Source: JAENVT01 sp031412355
GTDB taxonomy: Bacteria; Actinomycetota; Acidimicrobiia; Acidimicrobiales; Ilumatobacteraceae
Direction: 5' to 3'
Assembly: GCA_031412355.1 (NCBI GenBank)
Contig: JANOCR010000040.1
Location: 1 to 5,499, forward strand
DNA: 5,499 nt
In this document: positions 1 to 4,486 of the stretch, in pieces
Numbering within the stretch: the stretch's first letter is position 1
How the letters are laid out: every line of letters begins with the position of its first letter
The notes under the pieces: model-generated
The model's database searches: none
Told to the model about the DNA's origin: nothing
The model's input: the letters and a program-made list of their open reading frames with translations, nothing else
Made by a program: the position numbers and the translations under genes

Positions 1-3
1 GCA

Positions 4-594
4 ATGAGTCGCACGGGCACGGTTCATCGGGCAACCAAAGAGACGTCGATCGATCTGACGATCGACATCGATGGATCGGGCACCACCGAGGTCTCCACGG
101 GAATCCCCTTCTACGACCACATGCTCGAACAGGTCGGCAAGCACGGTGGCTTCGACCTTCGCATCGCGGCGACCGGAGACCTGCACATCGACACGCATCA
201 CACGGTCGAAGACGTCGCCATCAGCCTCGGCGAGGCATTCCGCCAAGCACTGGGCGACAAGGCGGGCGTGCGTCGATTCGCCAGCGGCTTGTTCCCGCTC
301 GACGAGGCCCTGGTCGAGGTCGCGCTTGATCTTTCCGGCAGGCCATTCGTGGTCTGGCAGGTCGAGCTACCGGAATCCCTGCCACTGGGCAACCCCGCCT
401 TCGACCCTCAGTTGGCCGAACACGCCGTGGCGTCGTTCGCCACGGCCGCCGGCATCACACTCCATGTCACGCTGCGCAGTGGGCGCAACGTGCATCACAT
501 CATCGAGGCGGTGTTCAAGGGTGTGGCTCGGTGCCTTCGAGACGCTGTACGCGTCGAGGGTGCACTCGTGCCATCCACGAAGGGTGTGCTCTAG
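4..594 (+). CDS. hisB: Imidazoleglycerol-phosphate dehydratase, monofunctional
   Basis: HisB removes water from imidazole-glycerol phosphate to give imidazole-acetol phosphate (EC 4.2.1.19), a cytosolic, manganese-dependent step of histidine synthesis. The 196 residues span one complete IGPD domain of normal length with no phosphatase domain, so this is the monofunctional form. Visible metal and substrate motifs are FYDHMLEQ (36-43), DTHHTVED (63-70) and RNVHHIIEA (161-169), each carrying the conserved His/Glu ligands, and the family-typical C-terminus PSTKGVL (190-196). The start at 4 gives the expected N-terminus (a few residues, then an R-x-T-x-E-T segment). Bases 2-7 read CAA TGA in the -1 frame, so an upstream gene, probably hisC, may end in an ATGA overlap. 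hisH follows 4 bases after the stop. Family assignment is certain; the upstream neighbour is inferred. Confidence 0.97.
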   Translation: MSRTGTVHRATKETSIDLTIDIDGSGTTEVSTGIPFYDHMLEQVGKHGGFDLRIAATGDLHIDTHHTVEDVAISLGEAFRQALGDKAGVRRFASGLFPLDEALVEVALDLSGRPFVVWQVELPESLPLGNPAFDPQLAEHAVASFATAAGITLHVTLRSGRNVHHIIEAVFKGVARCLRDAVRVEGALVPSTKGVL

Positions 595-598
595 ACCC

Positions 599-1237
599 AT
601 GAGCTCGCAGCCGCTGATCGCCGTGCTCGACTATGGGATCGGCAACTTGCGCTCGGCCCAGAAAGCGCTGCAACGATGCGGCGCGGACGCGCGCCTCACC
701 GTCGATCACGCCCTGATCGCCGAGGCCGATGCCGTAGTGCTGCCCGGCGTCGGCGCGTTCGGTGCGTGCATGACAGCGCTACGCGACGCGGATCTCGAGG
801 ATTCGGTCGAGGAGGCCGTCGATTCCGGTCGGCCGTTCCTGGGAATATGTGTCGGGATGCAGATGCTGTTCGATGCGAGCGACGAAGACGACTCTGCGGT
901 CGGCCTCGGCGTGATCCCCGGCATCATCCGCTGGCTGGGCTCGGAGCTGCCCCGGCCACAGATGCAATGGAACCTGCTGTCGCTGAGCAAGCCCGATGAC
1001 CCGATGTTCGCCGGGCTGGCGGACCAGGCATGGGTGTACTTCGTCCATTCTCTGCACGCGGTGCCCGAGGACCCCGACGTCATTGCCGCGACCTGCACGT
1101 ATGGCGGAGTCGTCAACGCTGCGTTCCGACGCGACAACGTGTTTGCAACCCAGTTTCACCCGGAGAAGTCGGGCGAATGGGGGCTGTCTTTACTGGGGAA
1201 CTTCGTGCGCATCGCCGCCGAGGCGACAGTGCGATGA
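599..1237 (+). CDS. hisH: Imidazole glycerol phosphate synthase, glutamine amidotransferase subunit
   Basis: HisH is the glutaminase half of IGP synthase. It hydrolyses glutamine and passes ammonia through the HisF barrel, where PRFAR is turned into IGP and AICAR. The 212 residues form one class I (triad) amidotransferase domain. PGVGAFG lies at 49-55, the nucleophile Cys84 sits in GICVGMQ (82-88), YFVHS is at 147-151, and His187/Glu189 in FHPEKS complete the triad. The reading frame is open far upstream, but homology begins only at the ATG at 599 (SSQPLIAVLDYGIGN), so this start is chosen. It lies 4 bases after the hisB stop without a convincing Shine-Dalgarno, suggesting reinitiation. One oddity is PQMQWN at 120-125, where most HisH proteins I know read P-H-M-G-W-N. 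The stop overlaps the hisA start by ATGA. Confidence 0.97.
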   Translation: MSSQPLIAVLDYGIGNLRSAQKALQRCGADARLTVDHALIAEADAVVLPGVGAFGACMTALRDADLEDSVEEAVDSGRPFLGICVGMQMLFDASDEDDSAVGLGVIPGIIRWLGSELPRPQMQWNLLSLSKPDDPMFAGLADQAWVYFVHSLHAVPEDPDVIAATCTYGGVVNAAFRRDNVFATQFHPEKSGEWGLSLLGNFVRIAAEATVR

Positions 1238-1953
1238 TGGTCGAACTGTTTCCGGCGATCGACCTGCGCGACGGCCAAGTGGTGCGCCTCACGCAGGGCG
1301 ACTACGGCAACGTGAAGGTGTACGGCAGCGATCCAGTCGCCGTGGCACGCTCGTTCGCCGATGCCGGCGCGTCGTGGATCCACGTTGTCGATCTCGACGC
1401 GGCGCGTTCGGGATCTCCACAGAACCGACCGGTTGTGGCCGCGATCGCCGCAGCGGTGATCGGGCGAGCACGAGTGCAGACCGGCGGAGGCGTCCGTGCG
1501 GTCTCCGACGCCCAACAACTGGCCGAAGCCGGCGTAGCTCGCGTTGTGATGGGATCCGCTGCAATCCAGCATCCCGAACTCGTCGAGGCCGCAGCGGATG
1601 TGGTCGACGTGGCTGTTGGTTTGGATCACCGCGACGGCGAAGTCGCGGTGCACGGCTGGACCGAGGGTTCGGGAATCTCGCTCGACGAAGCCATGGGTTG
1701 GTATCCCACCGCCAGCGCGTTCGTGATCACCGACATCGCCCGCGACGGCATGCTCGAGGGCCCGGATGTCGAGGGCCTCGCTGCTGCTGCCGCGAATTCC
1801 ACGGCGCCAGTGATCGCCAGTGGGGGAGTCTCCTCACTCGCCGACATCGCTGCTCTCGCCGACGTTGCCGGGATCGCCGGGATCATCACGGGCAAGGCGC
1901 TGTACGAAGGCCGGTTCACGGTGGCCGAGGCGTTGAAGGTGCTGCGCCGATGA
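1234..1953 (+). CDS. hisA: ProFAR isomerase (HisA type rather than PriA)
   Basis: HisA isomerises the aminoaldose ProFAR to the aminoketose PRFAR (EC 5.3.1.16), the substrate of the neighbouring HisH/HisF. The 239-residue protein is a complete (beta/alpha)8 barrel. The catalytic Asp10 is in FPAIDLRDG, and the second catalytic acid Asp131 is in VGLDHRDG. Thr166 and Asp171 lie in ITDIARDG. Phosphate-binding loops are GGGVR (84-88), ASGGVS (195-200) and the MGSAA turn (106-110). Many actinobacteria carry PriA here, which also does the TrpF reaction. This protein instead reads QGDYGNVKVYG near residue 21 and VAVHGW at 137-142, closer to ordinary HisA, and lacks PriA's R-G-R-G-W; specificity is therefore inferred as HisA only. 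Two adjacent ATGs (1234 and 1237) could start translation; 1234 is chosen because it makes an ATGA overlap with hisH. Confidence 0.94.
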   Translation: MMVELFPAIDLRDGQVVRLTQGDYGNVKVYGSDPVAVARSFADAGASWIHVVDLDAARSGSPQNRPVVAAIAAAVIGRARVQTGGGVRAVSDAQQLAEAGVARVVMGSAAIQHPELVEAAADVVDVAVGLDHRDGEVAVHGWTEGSGISLDEAMGWYPTASAFVITDIARDGMLEGPDVEGLAAAAANSTAPVIASGGVSSLADIAALADVAGIAGIITGKALYEGRFTVAEALKVLRR

Positions 1954-2723
1954 GGGTTGCGCGGGTCATCCCGTGCCTCGACGTGACCAGCGGCCGCGTC
2001 GTCAAGGGGATCAACTTCGTCGGGCTGCGCGATGCCGGCGACCCGGTGGAACTGGCTTCCCGTTACGACGCGGAAGGTGCCGATGAGTTGGTGTTCCTCG
2101 ACATCACCGCATCGTCGGACGGGCGCGAGACCATGGTCGATGTCGTCTACCGCACGGCCGAGCAGGTGTTCATCCCGTTGACCGTGGGCGGCGGAATCCG
2201 CGCCGTCGACGACGCTCGGCGCATGCTGCGCGCCGGAGCCGACAAGGTCAGCGTCAACACCGCAGCGGTGCTACGACCCGAGTTGATCAGCGAGATATCC
2301 GCTGAGTTCGGCGCGCAGTGCTGCGTCTGCGCGATCGACGCCAAGCGGCGGCCGAGCGGTCTGGGCTTCGAGGTGTACCTGCACGGTGGCCGCACGCCGA
2401 CTGGCATCGATGCGCTCGACTGGGCCGTCAAGGCGGCGGAGCTGGGGGCTGGCGAGATCCTGGTGACCTCGATGGATCGTGACGGCACGCGCGACGGTTA
2501 CGACCTCGACCTCACGTCGGCGGTCGCCGACAATGTCGACGTGCCCGTCATCGCCAGCGGCGGGGTCGGTACCCTGCAACATCTGGTCGATGGAATCATC
2601 GAAGGCGGCGCAACCGGTGTCTTGGCAGCCAGCATCTTCCACTTCGGCGAGCACGTCATCGCCGATGCCAAGGCGGCGATGGCAGAGGCGGGTATCACCG
2701 TCCGACCCGTTACACACATCTGA
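1950..2723 (+). CDS. hisF: Imidazole glycerol phosphate synthase, cyclase subunit
   Basis: HisF is the cyclase half of IGP synthase. It uses ammonia delivered from HisH to close the imidazole ring and releases IGP and AICAR. The 257 residues match the usual length and form a (beta/alpha)8 barrel related to HisA. The two catalytic aspartates are Asp11 (IPCLDV) and Asp130 (CAIDAKR). Arg5, Glu46 and Lys99 fall where the ammonia-gate residues lie in Thermotoga HisF. Phosphate-binding signatures are VGGGIR (79-84), SMDRDGT (174-180) and IASGGVG (201-207). GRVVKG at 15-20 is the usual family motif. Translation starts in an ATGA overlap with hisA, with only a weak GAAGG 10 bases upstream, so coupling is likely. 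QCCVCAID at 123-130 holds three cysteines next to the catalytic Asp, which is a minor local curiosity. Confidence 0.97.
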   Translation: MRVARVIPCLDVTSGRVVKGINFVGLRDAGDPVELASRYDAEGADELVFLDITASSDGRETMVDVVYRTAEQVFIPLTVGGGIRAVDDARRMLRAGADKVSVNTAAVLRPELISEISAEFGAQCCVCAIDAKRRPSGLGFEVYLHGGRTPTGIDALDWAVKAAELGAGEILVTSMDRDGTRDGYDLDLTSAVADNVDVPVIASGGVGTLQHLVDGIIEGGATGVLAASIFHFGEHVIADAKAAMAEAGITVRPVTHI

Positions 2724-2728
2724 CTACC

Positions 2729-2734
2729 GAGGAG
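2729..2734 (+). promoter_or_regulatory. Strong Shine-Dalgarno site of the aldo/keto reductase gene
   Basis: GAGGAG lies 4 bases before the ATG at 2739. It is the only strong Shine-Dalgarno match at any start in the window, and it fixes the start of the reductase gene. The neighbouring his genes instead rely on overlap or close spacing, so this gene appears able to recruit ribosomes independently. Confidence 0.8.
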
Positions 2735-2738
2735 AACC

Positions 2739-3725
2739 ATGTCCAACGAATCGCCGAAAGACAAAATGCAATACCGCAGGCTCGGTCGCAGCGGCCTACA
2801 GGTGTCGGTGCTCTCGTTCGGAAGCTGGGTGTCGTTCGACAACCAGTTGAAAGATGACGCGGCTATGGAGTGCATGCAGACGGCGTACGACGCGGGATGC
2901 AACTTCTTCGACAATGCCGAGGCGTATGCCGCAGGCGAGAGCGAAGCCATCATGGGTCGCGTCATCAGCGAGCTCGGGTGGCGACGACAGACGTACGTCC
3001 TCAGTAGCAAGTTCTTCTGGGGCATCGAGCGCGTGCCCAACATGGTCAACACCCTCAACCGCAAGTACCTCATGCAAGCGATCGACGGCTCTCTCGAACG
3101 GCTGGGCGTCGACTTCCTCGACCTCGTCTACTGCCATCGCGCCGACCCGAACACGCCGATCGAGGAGACCGTGTGGGCGATGTCCGACATCGTCTCGTCG
3201 GGCAAGGCGCTCTATTGGGGCACCAGCGAATGGGCTGCCGACGAGATTCGCGCCGCATGGGAGATCGCCGAGCGGCATCACCTGCACAAACCCATCGTCG
3301 AGCAACCGCAGTACAACCTGCTCGACCGCAAGCGTGTCGAAGAGGAGTACTCCCGGCTGTACACCGACATCGGTCTGGGCACCACGATCTGGAGCCCGTT
3401 GGCGTCCGGCTTGCTGACCGGCAAGTACAAAGACGGCATCCCTTCCGATTCACGCGGCGCGCTGTCGGGCTACGAATGGCTCACTGACGTGTTGTCCGAC
3501 GGCACCGCGCTGGCGAAGGTCGAACGCCTTCGCCCGATCGCTGCCGAACTCGGCTGCACTCTGGCGCAGATGAGCCTGGCCTGGTGCGCATCGAATCCGA
3601 ACGTCTCGACTGTCATCACCGGTGCCAGCAGGGCCAGCCAGGTCGCCGAGAACTTCGCGGCCATCGACGTCTTGCCGCTGCTGACGCCCGACGTCCTGGC
3701 CAGGATCGAAGCGGCGGTGGCATAG
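2739..3725 (+). CDS. Aldo/keto reductase, Kv-beta-like subfamily
   Basis: This is a soluble NADPH-dependent oxidoreductase of the aldo/keto reductase superfamily, 328 residues, a full-length (alpha/beta)8 barrel. The catalytic tetrad is visible: Asp58 and Tyr63 in DNAEAYAAGE, Lys91 in LSSKFFWG, and His133 in YCHRADP. The cofactor signature GASRASQVAEN (295-305) near the C-terminus, the N-terminal RRLGRSGLQVS, and SGKALYWGTSEW (154-165) resemble the AKR6 group that includes potassium-channel beta subunits and many bacterial reductases. Kv-beta proteins have Asn where this protein has His133, so an ordinary reductase role is likelier than a channel role. The substrate cannot be read from the sequence. 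The gene starts 15 bases after hisF, so co-transcription is likely, but nothing connects it to histidine chemistry. The start is set by the Shine-Dalgarno site GAGGAG. Confidence 0.92.
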   Translation: MSNESPKDKMQYRRLGRSGLQVSVLSFGSWVSFDNQLKDDAAMECMQTAYDAGCNFFDNAEAYAAGESEAIMGRVISELGWRRQTYVLSSKFFWGIERVPNMVNTLNRKYLMQAIDGSLERLGVDFLDLVYCHRADPNTPIEETVWAMSDIVSSGKALYWGTSEWAADEIRAAWEIAERHHLHKPIVEQPQYNLLDRKRVEEEYSRLYTDIGLGTTIWSPLASGLLTGKYKDGIPSDSRGALSGYEWLTDVLSDGTALAKVERLRPIAAELGCTLAQMSLAWCASNPNVSTVITGASRASQVAENFAAIDVLPLLTPDVLARIEAAVA

Positions 3726-3733
3726 CAATCCGT

Positions 3734-3752
3734 CGGCGGTACCCTGCCGCCG
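3734..3752 (+). repeat. GC-rich inverted repeat at the co-chaperonin start
   Basis: CGGCGG (3734-3739) is exactly complementary to CCGCCG (3747-3752), giving a 6-bp stem with a 7-base loop, TACCCTG. The right arm ends on the first base of the GTG start. No T-run follows, so it does not look like an intrinsic terminator. In a read-through mRNA it could partly mask the start codon. It may also be chance in GC-rich DNA. Confidence 0.45.
3740..3745 (+). promoter_or_regulatory. Candidate -10 element of a leaderless promoter for the GroES-like gene
   Basis: TACCCT fits the actinobacterial -10 consensus TANNNT and ends 6 bases before the GTG at 3752, so transcription could begin at the start codon. 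No Shine-Dalgarno sequence is present, which fits a leaderless start. No good -35 hexamer is seen at the usual distance. Such hexamers arise by chance, so this is only a candidate. Confidence 0.4.
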
Positions 3753-4078
3753 TGGCCACGCTCGACCAGAAGCTACCGATCAAGATGATCAATGATCGGC
3801 TGCTGGTTCGCATCCCCGACAAAGATGGCGAGCGTCGCTCTTCCGGCGGCATCGTCATTCCTGCAACGGCGCAGATCTCGAAACGATTGGTGTGGGCCGA
3901 GGTCGTCGCGCTCGGTCAGAACGTGCGATCTGCCGAGGTCGGCGATCGAGTGTTGTTCAGCCCCGAGGACCGCTACGAGGTCGAAGTCGGTGGGATCGAC
4001 TACATCATGTTGCGCGAGCGCGATGTGCATGCCGTTGCCGCCAGCCGCATCGAGGCCAGCACCGGCCTCTACCTCTGA
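3752..4078 (+). CDS. GroES-like co-chaperonin, short divergent type
   Basis: This 108-residue protein belongs to the GroES/Cpn10 family, which caps GroEL during protein folding in the cytosol. The N-terminal strand IKMINDRLLVRI (10-21) and a mobile loop RRSSGGIVIPATA (28-40) with a GroEL-binding-like IVI tripeptide (34-36) are followed by WAEVVALG, VGDRVLF (63-69) and RERDVHAVAA (88-97). Compared with E. coli GroES, the segment between VVALG and VGDRVLF is about ten residues shorter, so the roof hairpin seems missing. A tail of about 11 residues ending STGLYL is added. I recall similar proteins in other actinobacteria, beside the canonical groES. The start is GTG 3752, the only candidate leaving the fold intact; the in-frame ATG at 3785 would cut the first strand. 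No groEL is adjacent, so a role with GroEL is inferred. Confidence 0.88.
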   Translation: MATLDQKLPIKMINDRLLVRIPDKDGERRSSGGIVIPATAQISKRLVWAEVVALGQNVRSAEVGDRVLFSPEDRYEVEVGGIDYIMLRERDVHAVAASRIEASTGLYL

Positions 4079-4089
4079 GCCCGGTATCT

Positions 4090-4119
4090 CTAGGGTCGTG
4101 CTCGCGTGTTGCGCCCTAG
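4090..4119 (+). repeat. Short inverted repeat CTAGGG...CCCTAG upstream of hisI
   Basis: CTAGGG (4090-4095) and CCCTAG (4114-4119) form a perfect 6-bp inverted repeat with an 18-base spacer. It fills most of the 51-base gap before hisI, and its right arm overlaps the candidate -10 hexamer. It could be an operator-like dyad, but the arms are short and chance is possible. Confidence 0.3.
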
Positions 4120-4122
4120 CAT
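4117..4122 (+). promoter_or_regulatory. Candidate -10 element of a leaderless promoter for hisI-trpE
   Basis: TAGCAT fits TANNNT and ends 7 bases before the ATG at 4130. No Shine-Dalgarno sequence precedes any of the possible hisI starts. A second hexamer, TAGGGT, lies at 4091-4096 and could serve the upstream GTG at 4106 less well (9-base gap). No convincing -35 element is visible. If real, it would drive hisI-trpE separately from the upstream genes. Confidence 0.35.
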
Positions 4123-4129
4123 GTCGCCC

Positions 4130-4486
4130 ATGCCGAGTGGCGTGAAGATCGAAGCAACTCCCGAGCAGTTCTCGACGGTCAAGTACGACGACGCGGGACT
4201 GGTGGCAGCCATTGCTCAAGACGTCGAAACCAACGAAGTGCTGATGCTGGCGTGGATGAACGCGGAGACGCTGCAGGCGACGCTGGAGGGCGGCCGTATG
4301 GTCTACTGGAGCCGCAGTCGTCAGGAGGTCTGGCGCAAGGGTGACACCAGTGGCGACCGCCAGTTCGTGCGCGAGGCGTACTACGACTGTGACGGCGACG
4401 TGCTGCTGTTCAAGGTCGAACAGGAGGGCAAAGGCGCCTGTCACACCGGCGCGTATTCGTGCTTCTTTCGCCGGTTCGGCGAATGA
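4130..4486 (+). CDS. hisI: Phosphoribosyl-AMP cyclohydrolase, monofunctional
   Basis: HisI opens the adenine ring of phosphoribosyl-AMP to give ProFAR (EC 3.5.4.19), two steps before the HisH/HisF reaction and just before HisA. The protein is a single zinc- and magnesium-dependent domain with no HisE pyrophosphohydrolase fused. In 118-residue numbering the motifs are LAWMN (40-44), YWSRSR (59-64), WRKGDTSG (68-75), DCDGD (86-90; Asp/Cys metal ligands) and CHTGAYSCF (104-112; Cys104 and Cys111). All key residues are present. Three in-frame starts exist: GTG 4106, ATG 4121 and ATG 4130. The last is preferred because no Shine-Dalgarno site is present and a TANNNT hexamer lies 7 bases upstream, but 4121 or 4106 remain possible. 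The gene is split from hisF by 1.4 kb of non-histidine genes, and its stop overlaps the trpE start. Confidence 0.95.
   Translation: MPSGVKIEATPEQFSTVKYDDAGLVAAIAQDVETNEVLMLAWMNAETLQATLEGGRMVYWSRSRQEVWRKGDTSGDRQFVREAYYDCDGDVLLFKVEQEGKGACHTGAYSCFFRRFGE

Noticed and set aside
71..598. The hisH frame stays open for over 500 bases upstream, across hisB.
   Set aside because: The translated upstream part is Arg/Ser/Pro-rich shadow of hisB with no family match; HisH homology begins at 599.
706..1159. Two overlapping minus-strand open frames opposite hisH.
   Set aside because: Low-complexity Ser/Ala/Arg composition, no motif, fully opposite a conserved gene.
996..1949. A long open frame runs into hisF from inside hisH.
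   Set aside because: It is a frame shadow of hisH and hisA, rich in Arg, Gly and Ser; HisF homology starts at 1950 in an ATGA overlap.
2739..3725. The reductase as a potassium-channel beta subunit with a channel partner.
   Set aside because: No channel gene is nearby and the active site has His133 rather than the Asn of Kv-beta; bacterial members are usually plain reductases.
3734..3752. The hairpin after the aldo/keto reductase as a rho-independent terminator.
   Set aside because: The stem is short, no T-tract follows, and a start codon lies directly at its right arm.
4079..4129. A trp or his attenuator or leader peptide before hisI.
   Set aside because: The gap is only 51 bases, with no His- or Trp-rich short frame and no terminator-like stem.
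3773..4444. A 223-residue open frame on the minus strand across the co-chaperonin and hisI.
   Set aside because: Both plus-strand genes have clear family motifs; long antisense frames are expected in GC-rich coding DNA, and this one shows no recognisable domain.
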